Origin: Cyanophora paradoxa
Taxonomy: Eukaryota; Glaucocystophyceae; Cyanophorales; Cyanophoraceae
Assembly (NCBI GenBank): GCA_004431415.1
Contig: QPMI01000656.1
Coordinates: forward strand, 1 to 64,000
DNA length: 64,000 bases
Direction: 5' to 3'
Shown here: positions 19,416-30,625 of the stretch, one piece after another
Layout: each line of letters starts with the position of its first letter
Position numbering within the stretch: the stretch's first letter is position 1
Made by a program: the position numbers and the translations under genes
Notes under the pieces: model-generated
What the model saw: the letters and a program-made list of their open reading frames with translations, nothing else
What the model was told of the DNA's origin: nothing
Database searches by the model: none

Positions 19416-22400
19416 TTCAGCTATATAGCTAGCTCTTCAAAGCTAGCTGGCCAACCTCTGCGTCGCGATGCGCATAGCCACTGCGCATCCGGAAGTCGTC
19501 GCGTACTGACCAGAGCCTTTGCGCATGGTCGCAACTCCTACTATCAACTCGGCGCTACCTGCTGCGCGGGTGAGCGGACGCTACCGCGCGCCAGCGCTAC
19601 GCGTCGCTTTAAAAGATGCGTACATGGTCGCCCTGCCTGGGCTAGCTACTAGGCTAGCGCACTAGCAGCCGCGGCGTGACGCCGCTAACGGGGCGCCGGC
19701 ATGCGCATGCGCACGCGCGCGCGTACGTCTGCGCCGCGACCAGTGTCTGATCCGGGCCTGCTCGACGCAGCGTTCGCATCTCAGGCCTAGGCCGGATCGG
19801 ATTCTGCGGCGCGAGCGCACTCGAGCTCTACAGGCGTGGCATCGCCGGCCGCGGCGGCCGACGGGCGCCGAGCTCGCCGATTCGACGCCGAGCTCGCGGG
19901 GGCCGCCGGGCGCGCTATAGCTAGCTCCGATTTATGCTTGGCCTCACGTGCTTTTTCTTCGCCGAAAAGCTCGCATGAATTATATATAGATCACGAGAGT
20001 ATTGTTTCTCTACCTACTTCTATGACGTGATCTATTCTGCCACGCGTACGACGGCTACTGCCACTCGGCGGGCTAGTTTCTATTCTATTATTAATTCGCG
20101 ACTATATTGCTGCGTGCATATATTGTGTTTGGCAGTCGCGGGGAGCACGGTTTTGCGGCGCAAAACCGGAGAGAACCTTCCACCGTGTTGGGATCACGGT
20201 TTATCAGTTCTCTCAAGCCGAGGATACCGGCGGATGCTTCCCCAGGGGTCCACATCAAGTGCTTTTTTCTGACGAGCTACTGCGAGTCTACAATTGCTGT
20301 ACCCCTCTGGGTTAGTGCCCGATTTCTTGAGGGGCATCTGGCCCAGGCCTCTCACGTGGTCGGCCGCAGCCTTCACGTGATTCGGAGGCGGGGTACAGCG
20401 ACCGCTGGTAAGTACAGCGGTTTGAGACGGAGGCAGGAAATAGTTGGTGGGCCGGCGGGCTTCGCCCGCCGTGCACAAACCAGACCAAGGCCAGGCCTCA
20501 AGCAGCAGCAGCAGCTCAGCAAGTAAAAGAAGCTTTTAAGCTGAAGCACTCGATAGTACTTGTGGAACTATCGGGGGGCAGCATCATGGCAAGCTTATGG
20601 CGAGCCTGTGCGTGCTCACGATCAGTCGCTATAGCCATCTTTATAAAAAATTAAATTTAATAGTCACTGATCATCGGATAGATATATCGATGTCGCTCGT
20701 AATGTGAAAACGGATATTATATTCCGAGATCGGAATCCGGGACTGCCGCGTTGACCGCGGCTGAAGAGCTTGAGCTCGATGTATCGTAGAAAGTCTGAAC
20801 TCGAGCTCGCGATCGCACGTCAACGTCGCGAGCTCGAGACCGCCGCCGTGCAGCTTGTCGCGACTCGCGAGAGAGTTCACCAGCTGCATCTTTCGAGTTC
20901 GTGCGCCAGCTTCATTAATATTAGGAGCTCAAACAGAATCCGGCAACGCCCGTTCAATTCTGAAATTTAGTTCGAACGTTAACCCCCGCACGCGAACGCG
21001 GGCGATCTGGTGCACGTGGCCGCAGTGGTCACGGGGGCACGGGGGGTCGTTGAGATCACGGTATCCCCCCTGTCGCAATTCATGATTGTGAGCGATATCA
21101 TCCGATGATCGTTTTTGTTGCCACGTTCTAAGTTGACGTCGCCACGGGCACTCGACACAATGTGGGCTCATCACAGCATCGCGAGATCTAGATCTAGATC
21201 TAGAGGACAGGCACTCTAGATCTGCCGCTCCGCGGCCGATCTCGCTCATCGGGGTCGGAGTATCGATATCGACAGCATAGTATCGCGATCGATATCGTAG
21301 AATCGATATCGATGCAGATGGATTGCAATTGCGCAATTGCGCCGGCGCACTGCGCGGCAGTGTACGTGTTCATTTTCGTCGGACGGTGCAATTAATGTTG
21401 CCGTGCGTGTTTGCATCGTTGACAATTGGCGCAGTGCCAGGCCCCGCGGCCGGGCCCTGATCATGATCATGAGGGCTTGGGTGCACACGTACGCGTGCCG
21501 GCGTGGCCGCGCGAAAGACTCCGGTCCGTCCATGACCAGGGGTGCAATTGCAATTGCAAGCATACTACTTTATATGACCGTCGGACCAAAATCATATACT
21601 ATGATATGCGCGCGTTACTATAATGCTGTATATGATCTTGTGCATAGGCATTAATTACCGCCGGGCCGGGGTCAATCGGCCAAGGCTACCAAGATCGCGC
21701 CGCAACGCGCGCTGCGGCACGCGTACGTCCCGTGATCCTAGAGTCCGACGGTCCTGATGCAAGCTCACGCCGACGCCGTTTGAGCTTGATTACGACGCGT
21801 ACGGGTGCCGGCCGCGGGCGCTTGATCATGAATTGTTGCCCGGAGGCTATATATATATAGCGATATATATATGACGTACGTTGACGTCCGATCGCGATCC
21901 GAAAACAGCCTGGCAGCTCAATTTGCAATGCCAACTAATATATGTATCCGATGACCGCATGCGCGCAAGGGCGCTGCGGCCGGCGTCCACGTCGCGTCGA
22001 CGTACGCGTCGGATTACGACGGCCCCGGCCTTCCCAAGCTGAAGGGAGGACGTGCGCCGCCGGGCCGTGCAATTTTTGCAAGGGACGATCGCGAGATCGC
22101 CGGTTCGCGTTCGAATTCAACGGTTGGCAGTGACCTTTATGACGCGCGCGGCGCGGACCGACAGCTGGAACCGCAGGGGTGACTCAGGAAGTGGTCTTCT
22201 TAGCGTTGTGCATGTAAAATTGCCATAAGAGAGAGACTGAGGTCTCAAGGGCCGGGCCGGGGCCCGGCGCCGCCCGGGGCCGGGGGGGCGCGAAGCTGTG
22301 AATCGATTGCAAGATCTAGAGTCTAGATCTGGGTACCGCCGAGTCGCCGACGTGCCGACGCCGGTACTGGTATGCGCGCGCGCATGTGGCGGCCGCGGGA

Positions 22401-23680
22401 CCGTATAAGTACTACGGTAGTGCGGCACAATAAGTCTTATTTGATGATCGATATCGATCTGGACGATCAATGATCATGATTGCGATCGTATTGCGAGCAA
22501 GTTCGAGTGCTGCGCATGCGGCGCGCGATTCTGAATATTGCGCATGCGGCGCGCGATCGCACAATTGATCATATTTGATCATGAATGGTTGATCATGATC
22601 ATCGGATCGCACGCGAAGCTCACTGAGTCACTGACGTCGACGAGTCAAGTCGACTCGGATTGATATATATATATCCGAACATCGGAAACCCGCGCCGCTC
22701 CTGTGTACAGCGCACGTGTACCGCGGCCGTGCCATGGCCAGGTGTGCGGATCGTGGGGCCACTTCAAGATAGAGTGCATGTGCATGTATACGTATGCGCC
22801 ACCGAAATTAACTTGCGTTGCAGTATCTGCATACATATATATATATATCCGGCCGCCGGGCACAGCTACTAGGCTAGATCTAGATCTAGATCTAGATCTG
22901 CTGACCGCGGGGTGGACGCACACACTCGCGATCGGCGGCAGTGCCGGTAGCGCTCAGCGTCGACGTCTAATCTAGCGCTAGCGCTCGCGATCGCCCGGCG
23001 CCGCCGGCCGAAAGGAGCTCGAGAAAAAAAAAATTCGGTGACGCTGCATGCGCATATGCGCATGCAAATGCGTCCGGAGTCCGGATGGAAAGTTGACTCG
23101 CAATCATATGCATGATCATGAATTCGAATATATGTAAGAGCCGCGGCGGTCGGCCGCGGTGGGCGCGCGGCCTCGCCTAAGTTAACGTTCACGTTCGCGA
23201 GTTCGGCGTGCTCCGAGGCTCAGCGACCGTCGGACGGCTTGTCGGCCGGTACATGCATATAATAATAATGGGGGCTCGGCAGCCTCGGCGGCTCCGAGGC
23301 CGAGGCTCACTAGATCTAGATCTGTTGCCAGTGCCAGAACTTGTGGGCGTACTGCGGCGCTTATATATATATTGGACCGTGATGTCGGGGGAGGGCAAGC
23401 CCGCAGGGTGAGCCCGCAGACCAGGCTATAGGTTCGCTGCGCGCGCGCCCCTGCCGCATGCGCAACCGTGCGAGAGCTAGGGTCAACGAGCCTTTGTATT
23501 GTAGCGCTCAGAAGCACGTACGCCTGCCACCAAGGCAGGCAAGGCGGAGGCGGCGCGGCGGGCCACCTGGCCCAGGGGCTGCAAGGGAGAGGCGGCCACC
23601 AGTGCCGCCTCTTGGCCGCCCCGCGAGGCTGCGCCTGCGCCGCGGCGCTGGGCGCGCCGCCAAGAAGAGCCGCCGCAGCC
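19416..23680. other. Non-coding 5' interior of the LTR element, palindrome-rich
   Basis: About 4.3 kb without any recognisable protein. It is AT-richer than the genes and packed with short palindromic words: AGATCT/TCTAGA runs (21186-21204, 22873-22900, 23310-23322), GATATCGATATC-like words (21260-21320), GCGCATGCGC (twice near 22510-22560 in a tandem ~29-bp duplication) and TATATATA runs (21850-21875, 22840). A 139-codon open frame at 20107-20526 has no known motif. This stretch could hold a long leader RNA or be captured host or other transposon DNA. Confidence 0.55.
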
Positions 23681-23682
23681 GC

Positions 23683-24617
23683 CCTGCACTCTAAGACTGC
23701 GGGGTAAATGTCAGGCGAGGCTGTGCCTGCGTCACGGGAAAGGGGGGCGCGCACCCAGAAGCCCTTCGGCCGCTGCGCAGTCTGCCGCCCAGAAGAAGAA
23801 GAGGGGCCGCCCCAGGCCACTCCGCAGTCTGAAACTGCGGGGGCCGCGTCAGGCGCGGCTTACGCCGAAGAGGAGAGAGGGGCGCACCAAGCAGGTCGCC
23901 CCGGGCCGCCCCGCAGTTCGAAAACTGCGGTGGGCCGCGTCATCAGGCGCGGCTGCGCCTGCGCCGAAGAGAAGAGCGGGGCGTTCACCAAGAGGCTCGC
24001 CCCGGGCCGCCCCGCAGTTCGAAAACTGCGGGGGCCGCGTCAGGCGAGGCTGCGCCTGCGCCGAAGAGAGAAGGGGGGCGCACCGAGAAGTTCGCCCCGG
24101 GCCGCCCCGCAGTTCAAAAACTGTGGAGGCCGCGTCGGGCGCGGCTGCGCCTGCGCTGAAGAGGGGAGAGGGGCGCACGCCGAGTGGGTGGCGCCGGGCC
24201 GCTCCGCAGTCTGAAACTGCGGGGGCTGCGTCGGCGAGGCTGCGCCTGCGCCGAAGCGAGAGGGGGGGCGCACGCGAGAAGGGACGCCCCAGGCCGCTCC
24301 GCAGTTTGAAACTGCGGGGGCCACCTCACAGAGAGAGCGGGGCGCACCGAGAGGGGCTGCCCCAGGCCGCTCCGCAGTCTGAAACTGCGGGGGCCACCTC
24401 AGAGAGACAGAGCGGGGCGCACCGAGAGGGGCCGCCCCGGGCCGCTCCGCAGTCTGAAAACTGCGGGGGCCACCTCAGAGAGAGAGCGGGGCGCACCGAG
24501 AGGGGCTGCCCCAGGCCGCTCCGCAGTCTGAAACTGCGGGGGCCACCTCAGAGAGAGAGCGGGGCGCACCGAGAGGGGCCGCCCCGGGCCGCTCCGCAGT
24601 CTGAAACTGCGGGGTCC

Positions 24618-24648
<31 letters not shown>

Positions 24649-25740
24649 CGGGGCGCACCAAGGGGGGCCGCCCCGGGCCGCTCCGCAGTCTGAAACTGCG
24701 GAGGCTGCGTCAGGCGCGGCTGCGCCTGCGTCGGAAGAGGAGAGGGGTGGCGCACCAAGAAGGTTCGCCCCAGGCCGCTCCGCAGTCTCAAACTGCGGGG
24801 GCCACCTCAGAGAGAGAGCGGGGCGCACCAAGAGGGGCCGCCCTAGGCCACTCCGCAGGCTGAACTGCGGGGGCCGCGTCAGGCGTGGCTGCGCCTGCGC
24901 CGAGAGAGGAGCGGGGGGGCGCACCAAGAAGGTTCGCCCCGGGCCCTCCGCAGTCTGAAACTGCGGGGGCTGCGTCCGGCGCGGCTGCGCCTGCGCTGAG
25001 AGAGGAGAGGGGGGCGCACCAAGAAGGTTCGCCCCGGGCCCTCCGCAGTCTGAAACTGCGGGGGCTGCGTCGGCGAGGCTGCGCCTGCGCCGAAGCGAGA
25101 GGGGGGGCGCACGCGAGAAGGGACGCCCCAGGCCGCTCCGCAGTTTGAAACTGCGGGGGCCACCTCACAGAGAGAGCGGGGCGCACCGAGAGGGGCTGCC
25201 CCAGGCCGCTCCGCAGTCTGAAACTGCGGGGGCCACCTCAGAGAGAGAGAGCGGGGCGCACCGAGAGGGGCCGCCCCGGGCCGCTCCGCAGTCTGAAACT
25301 GCGGGGGTCACCTCAGAGAGAGAGCGGGGCGCACCGAGAGGGGCTGCCCCAGGCCGCTCCGCAGTCTGAAACTGCGGGGGCCACCTCAGAGAGAGAGCGG
25401 GGCGCACCGAGAGGGGCCGCCCCGGGCCGCTCCGCAGTCTGAAACTGCGGGGGCCACCTCAGAGAGGGAGCGGGGCGCACCGAGAGGGGCCGCCCCGGGC
25501 CGCTCCGCAGTCTGAAACTGCGGGGGCTGCGTCAGGCGCGGCTGCGCCTGCGCCGAGAGAGGAGAGGGGTGGCGCACCAAGAAGGTTCGCCCCGAGCCCT
25601 CCGCAGTCTGAAACTGCGGGGGCCACCTCAGAGAGGGAGCGGGGCGCACCAAGAGGGGCCGCCCCAGGCCACTCCGCAGTCTGAAACTGCGGGAGCCGCG
25701 TCAGGCGAGACTGCGCCTGCGCCGAAGCGATAGGGAGGCG
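23683..25740. repeat. Tandem array of ~24 hairpin-bearing units
   Basis: The core of every unit is CCGCAGTCTGAAACTGCGGG, a stem-loop (CGCAGT/ACTGCG) with variants such as TTCGAA and TTTGAA in the loop. Cores recur every ~70-105 bp, for example near 23821, 23914, 24003, 24200, 24299, 24371, 24445, 24521, 24594, 24686, 24779, 24949, 25045, 25138, 25211, 25287, 25363, 25432, 25506, 25604 and 25673. Two unit types alternate. A long type carries a second hairpin (CAGGCGCGGCTGCGCCTG). A short type carries a GAGAGA stretch with GCGGGGCGCACC. Base changes keep the first stem paired in most units. Long open frames run through the array on both strands, but they are a by-product of its composition. Confidence 0.9.
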
Positions 25741-25936
25741 CGTACCCGAGGGCTCGCTGAAGGCCGTCCGGCCGCCAGGATTCGGGCTGAGCCCGCTGCG
25801 CACAGGTGAGCGCACCCTCAAGCCTGGCTTTCTAGACAGCTGATCGCCCGAACGCGCCCAGTTTGCTGCGTTCAGCATGTGAGCTAAGCTCAGTGAAGGC
25901 AGGGGCGTCGCGGGCGCACCGTGGGCAGGCCAGACT

Positions 25937-26008
25937 GGCTCGACGGCTGCCGCCGGAGCGGGCTCGACGGCTGGCGCCGGAGCAGGCTCAACGGCTAGCG
26001 CCGGAGCA
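25937..26008. repeat. Three tandem copies of a 24-bp unit
   Basis: Units at 25937-25960, 25961-25984 and 25985-26008 each read GGCTC(G/A)ACGGCT, then two or three variable bases, then GCCGGAGC. They lie inside the LTR element after the hairpin array. No gene covers them convincingly. Confidence 0.85.
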
Positions 26009-26506
26009 TGGGAGAACTGCGGGATGCAGCCATCAATCGGCGCCCCAGAAATGGAGGGAAGGCGTCCGCAGCCGTATAGGCGCGCGCGTGCCGGCAGGGA
26101 GGCCAGGCAAAACGGGAGGGGCTCTGGGCTGCAGCCGCTATTCGGCGCCCCGGGCCGCTACTCGGCGCCCAACTCCGCGGGGAGGGGAGGTCGCAGCCGC
26201 GAGGGCGCGCTTGCGGAGGCAATCGGGCGAGCCGGGTGGGCGCCCGCGCCATATGCATGGCCTGCGGATCGAATTCCGTGAATCGAACGATCCAAAAGCA
26301 GGCGGACTGCCTCACGAGGGCGCGCGCGTAGGGGAGGGAGATCGCGCCCTGTCACGAACGTCGGAGCCAGCGGCGGGTCCGTGACGCCGTGGTGAGTCGG
26401 CGCGATCTCTGCGCGATCGGCTAATCGTTAGAATCTCATCATGACTGGAAGCCGCTGGGCCGACGATGGCGGCCGTCCGCGGCTCTCAAGCATCGCACGA
26501 GCGGGT

Positions 26507-26554
26507 CGAACGCCGAATTTGGCGCTGGTACGAACGCCGAATTTGGCGCTGGTA
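26507..26554. repeat. Exact 24-bp tandem duplication
   Basis: CGAACGCCGAATTTGGCGCT followed by GGTA occurs twice back to back. The inner GCCGAATTTGGC is itself a 12-bp near-palindrome. It lies ~570 bp upstream of the gag start. Confidence 0.9.
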
Positions 26555-27123
26555 CGATCGTCCGATCGTCCCACGCCGCGTCCGCTCTGTGCTGCTGCTG
26601 CTGCGCGAGGCGATTCCTCGCACAGATCGTAGTAAAAGATTGAAGAACAAGGCGCGCCGCCCGCGAGCGGGGCGGGCGGCGCGCCTCAGACGGACTGGCG
26701 CTCTCAGGGGCGCCTTGCGTCAGTGATGCAATCAATAGCAGGCGGTACCCGTGGCGGCTCGGACGGGTACGTCTCGCATTCATAATTAATATTTTGTTTT
26801 CTCGTGCGCGATCACGATCGCAGCCGAGCGCCGGCCGCGGCCGCGGTTACGATTTCCGGGCGCGCGCCGGTAGCTGAGCTTGTCGGCTGTTTTGCACTGA
26901 CGGCTTGCACAAATCTTCGTCTACGCTTACGCGCATACGACGTGGCTCGGGCCCGGGCTCCGGGGCGCCGTCGACGTCGATCATCGCGCGCCGCGGCGCG
27001 CGGGCGAGGAATCGGAAGCGCTAGAGCTAGCGCTAGATCTAGAACTAGTCGGATCGCCGGGGGCGGACCTGCTCGGCGGTTCGCTGCGGAATTCTGCTGC
27101 GGCGGACGTGTTTTGAGTTCGGA

Positions 27124-28320
27124 ATGGCTCCGAATACGCGAAGCGGCGGATCCGGAGGCGCGGGCGCTAGTGGCGGATCCGGGGGCGGCAGCCAGGGCAG
27201 TGGCGGGCCCGGGGCGGCGGCTGCAGCTGCGCATGCAGCAGCCGTGCCCGCGGCCGCGGCGGCGGCCGCTCCGGCGGCAAACGCGATGCCAGCGCTAGCT
27301 CCGGGGCCAGCGCCGGTCGCGCCAGTGGCGCCGGTCGCACCAGCGGCGGCTGGGGCGCCAGTAGCGATCGGGGGCCAGCAACCAGCTGCGGCGGCAGCTG
27401 ACGCTGCGTTGGAGGCGCTGAAGAGCAACCTGGACATGCATACACGGCACCGCGAGCTGAAAGAATTTAAGGAGCGAATTCCGGCTTTAACAAATACTGG
27501 CGTTCTATCGTGGATCGTATCGCTGGAGCGCCTGGCAACTTTTATTCAGCCGCCGAAATTTCTGGAGCCGGACAAGATAGTAGCGGAGCTCGCAATGTCT
27601 TCGCTGCAGCGCTCAGCAAGTGATGATTTGACTGGAGCATTCTCAGCGACGGTGCTGGGTGCTATGGCGTCGAAGGCGGCGGGCGGTGAATTTGAGATGA
27701 CGTCGTGGGCAAAAATTCGTGAGCATCTGATCAGCTTGGTGCCTGGCAATAAATTCGAGCTGCTGAAGAATACGATCAAGACGGCGAGCCAGCATTTCTC
27801 AGCTCTAAACAACCCCACGGAGCTGGATGCTCAGGCTCTTATCAATAACGTTGTTTTATTTCGGCACCTGCTTCAGCTGCAAGACTCGTGTCCGGACGAG
27901 ATGTTGATCGCGGAATTAATGTCCCCGGACGCGATCACTTCGCCGGCAATGGTCAAGCTCACAAGCAGAATCACGGAGGGCGCGCGTACAAATCTGGCCG
28001 AGTGGGGTCGCGAATTCTTCAGTCGAGTTCGGTCCCATAACGAGCTGGAAATGAGGCTCCAGCGGGTGAGGGCCAGCGGTGGATTTTCGGACGCGTCAGT
28101 CTCTCGCGTTGCGGGGGGTGAGCTTGGCAGCAGCAGCAAGAAGCAGAAGACGGGCGGACAGCCTCGTTGGTGTGATGAATGCGAGAGCGGCTCGCACAAC
28201 ACTGTCGTCTGCATCAAGCGACTTCAGCGGGAGCTGGAGGAGATGCGGGCGCAGTATTCGACCTGTCAGCAGGAGCTCGAGAAATATCGGAGCTCCAGCA
28301 GCCTGGCGGGCGCGACGTAA
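27124..28320 (+). CDS. Gag-like polyprotein with CCHC-type zinc knuckle
   Basis: Intronless ORF of 398 codons starting MAPNTRSGGSGG, an opening often seen in algal and plant Gag proteins. Order: Gly/Ser-rich then Ala/Pro-rich N-terminus (about 1-100); a helical capsid-like middle (about 110-320) with FLEPDKIVAELAMSSL, SWAKIREHLISLVPG and WGREFFSRVRSHNELEMRL; a linker with basic SSKKQK; the zinc knuckle CDECESGSHNTVVC, an exact CX2CX4HX4C (about 356-369); and a short C-terminal coiled coil (LQRELEEMRAQY). It would package element RNA into particles. It ends in TAA with no overlapping pol frame. Its codon use is less GC-extreme than the flanking host genes. It is the only intact protein in the LTR element. 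Confidence 0.88.
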   Translation: MAPNTRSGGSGGAGASGGSGGGSQGSGGPGAAAAAAHAAAVPAAAAAAAPAANAMPALAPGPAPVAPVAPVAPAAAGAPVAIGGQQPAAAAADAALEALKSNLDMHTRHRELKEFKERIPALTNTGVLSWIVSLERLATFIQPPKFLEPDKIVAELAMSSLQRSASDDLTGAFSATVLGAMASKAAGGEFEMTSWAKIREHLISLVPGNKFELLKNTIKTASQHFSALNNPTELDAQALINNVVLFRHLLQLQDSCPDEMLIAELMSPDAITSPAMVKLTSRITEGARTNLAEWGREFFSRVRSHNELEMRLQRVRASGGFSDASVSRVAGGELGSSSKKQKTGGQPRWCDECESGSHNTVVCIKRLQRELEEMRAQYSTCQQELEKYRSSSSLAGAT

Positions 28321-28441
28321 AGTACACGCCACGGCGGTTCGGTCTCCGCCTGAGCAGAAATTAAAAGACCAGCGGTGGAGGAGTTTGGATTTAATTCGTC
28401 GCGAAGAGGGGTGGGCCCTGCGACGTGGCGGCGTGTACTTG
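28319..28441 (+). other. Inverted repeat just after the gag stop
   Basis: AAGTACACGCC (from 28319, overlapping the stop codon) pairs with GGCGTGTACTT near 28430-28440; the bases next to these arms (CAC... and ...GTGGC) extend the pairing with a small offset. The ~100-nt loop could sit in the mRNA as a structured 3' element. Role unknown. Confidence 0.65.
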
Positions 28442-30110
28442 TAATTTTTCAGCTGCAGCCGGAGTTCAAATTGTGAGCGGAACAGCTGCAGCTTCAATTT
28501 GCGGGGCTGGATGTTGCACCTGCGAAGGCGGCGGCCTTTCTTCACAGTCGATCGCGAGGCTGGTGGCGAATCCGAAGAAGGCGTCGCTCCGTTCCGGTGA
28601 ACCGGCGTCCAGGCTGGAGATGCGGACCTGCCCGAGGCCAGGGCAATACAGGAGGGCATCGGATTCAGCTGTGGGCGGGTGGTGTCAGCCGTCGAGGGCG
28701 GGAGGCCCGAGTCCAAGCTAGAGGCACGGAGCTGCTCGTGCCAGGATGGTGCTCAGGACAGCAAACGGCCGGTCGGCACCCAACCGAATAGAGACCGGAA
28801 TCGGCCCTGCATCAGACGGACGCGAGCTCAGCGTTATCGTCGCCGCGGGGTTACTAAACTCAAATACTAGAACTCGAGGACGGGCCGACGGAGTCTGGCA
28901 ACCGCGTGGCCGGCGGGAGGGGCAGCTGGAAATCCGCGCCCCAAGAACCCCTGCTGACTACAGCTGGCAACGGCTCTGGTCGTGCTCACGTGCTCGGAAT
29001 AAAGGAGGGGACGACAAAGGAACGTGGGAACCTCTCGGCTTTCGGGCGGCGCGTAGGGCCCTACGAGCCCCCGTTAGCTGTGGATGGAGCCGGTTCAAGT
29101 CGTGCTCCTGACCCGGCGGGGGATAGAGCATCTCCGGCGGACATTCTGGGTCTTCGGACTCGATGTGCAAGTGCACCTACCGCCGGCGGGCACACAGCAA
29201 CCGTCAACTTAGCTGTGCGTCCGACCGCAATTTAATTCTCGGGTCGAAATCGGCGGAGGATCTCGTCAGGCGGACTGAGAACAAGAGCGGAAATTTTGGA
29301 AGTGCTCGACGCGGCGGCGTTCGCGCTCTGATGCACAGGATTCCCTCTCTTCTCGCCGCCTACAGATTCAGACGCAGGCCGGAGGGGCCAGACTTCGCGC
29401 GATGTCGAGGGCGCAGTTTCGTCTGCAAGGCCGACATCAATCGCGAGTCCACGGGGGCGCAGCCTAGTCAATGGGGCTGACCCTCAAGTCTCGGTTGGGG
29501 CTTCGGGCCGTGGATCAAGGGCAGTGCCTGCGGTCCCGGACGCTTCAGCTCGAGAGAGGGCGGGTGGGGTCGACGTCCCAGCGGATGGCCCACCGTCCGA
29601 GGGGAGAGCTGTGCAGCCTGGCAGCTGCAGCTTCGCAGTTGTACATATCGTGTACATATCAGCCGCAGCGCGCGGCGAGCTCGAGTAGCTACGGATAGAG
29701 TAGCGAGCTCGAGAAGCATTCGGATTTCACAGCTGCAGACAGGACCAGCTGTGCGACGTCTGGATCATTTCTAGGTCCAACGGAAGCTTAGGGCAAGCCT
29801 TGGAAATATTTCTTTGCCAAAAGTTGGCTCGGAAACGATTCGAAATATTTTTTTCGCAACGATGGACATATATTTCTGATAGCATTAGACGTCTACATAT
29901 TTATTTTATTGTAGATAGCGCAGCCTTCGTGCTGCTAGGGCTATAGTGCAGCCTTCGTGCTGCTAGGGCCGTCAGGGCGTTAGAACGCCTCGGCCACCTT
30001 TTCTTGTACATAGTCGGGATCGTTTTCGATATCGGACTCAACGTTTTGCTGCGACGAACGTCGCGGGAGGGATGGAGGCGCCGAGGACGGCTTTTCTCTG
30101 CTGCGACGAA
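28442..30110. other. 3' interior of the LTR element without recognisable genes
   Basis: About 1.7 kb where pol would be expected in an autonomous element, but no D-D-E, YxDD or RNase H-like motif was found. It contains a 21-bp direct duplication (29920-29940 and 29948-29968, beginning GCAGCCTTCGTG). It also contains a near copy of the LTR start (CTGCGACGAACGTCGCGGG near 30049-30067) just before the real 3' LTR. A short purine-rich stretch near 30066-30090 is a weak polypurine-tract candidate. Confidence 0.5.
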
Positions 30111-30603
30111 TGTCGCGGGCGATGGCAAGTCCGGCTAGAGCTTAGCCGGCTGGACCGGGTGCGGCCGCAGGCCGCGGGCCGGAAGCCGGCTAGGCGGGGC
30201 CGGTCGCGACTTGGCTTGGTGACTTTCGGGCGCAGCCGAATGATTTTCGGTGCAGCGGTTGTTGGGGTTCAGAACCCAAGTCGGAACCCAATTCGGAATC
30301 CTAGAACCGTGAAAGTCCTAGAAAATACTTGCTAGTTTGCAACGCGGGCTAGTATAAGTAGCCGCTGCCCTGCCAAAGTTGTTATTCTTTGTGAGGCGCA
30401 CAGCCTCGAAATACTAGCAGCGAAACTCTGCCTCTCTGCGGCTGCACCTTGCCTTAGCAATTAATATTTGGGAGGGCCTTGCATTGAATTGCACTACTAG
30501 CTGGGATCGCATCTCAGGTCTGTTATTAATCTGTTATTAGGCCTCTGGTTAAAACCCCTAGACTATATCTGGGCCTTGCCCGGATTTAACCAGACGCTTA
30601 ATA
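30111..30603 (+). repeat. 3' LTR
   Basis: Matches 18903-19395 without a visible difference, including the TATAA at 30353-30357. It is followed by CG then CTAGG, where the 5' copy is followed by CG then TGGGG. CGCT at 30604-30607 is the candidate duplicate of 18899-18902. Confidence 0.9.
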
Positions 30604-30625
30604 CGCTAGGTGACGGACCGTCGGA

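Larger units (their letters stand above)
18903..30603 (+). mobile_element. Gag-only LTR retrotransposon, apparently recent and non-autonomous
   Basis: Two direct repeats of at least 493 bp, identical as read by eye, bound an ~11.7 kb element. Both begin TGTCGCGGGC and end near TTAATA. Immediately inside the 5' LTR is a TGG-starting primer-binding-like site. The 4-bp word CGCT precedes the 5' LTR (18899-18902) and follows the 3' LTR (30604-30607), a plausible target-site duplication if the LTR ends at TTAATA. The interior holds one intact Gag ORF near the 3' end, a large non-coding 5' portion and a hairpin repeat array. No protease, reverse transcriptase, RNase H or integrase motif was recognised in any frame, so movement would need enzymes from another element. 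The apparent LTR identity implies recent insertion or gene conversion. The LTR ends are TG...TA rather than TG...CA, so the exact ends are uncertain by a few bases. Confidence 0.85.

Noticed and set aside
20027-20526. Open frames after the 5' LTR as remnants of pol
   Set aside because: No reverse transcriptase, integrase or protease motif is visible and codon composition is not protein-like.
23708-25652. Long open frames of 100-246 codons on both strands through the hairpin array
   Set aside because: They only reflect the stop-poor repeat composition; all repeat the same low-complexity peptide and none has a domain.
23683-25740. CRISPR array
   Set aside because: The repeats are imperfect, spacers are themselves repetitive, and the host is eukaryotic with no cas genes.
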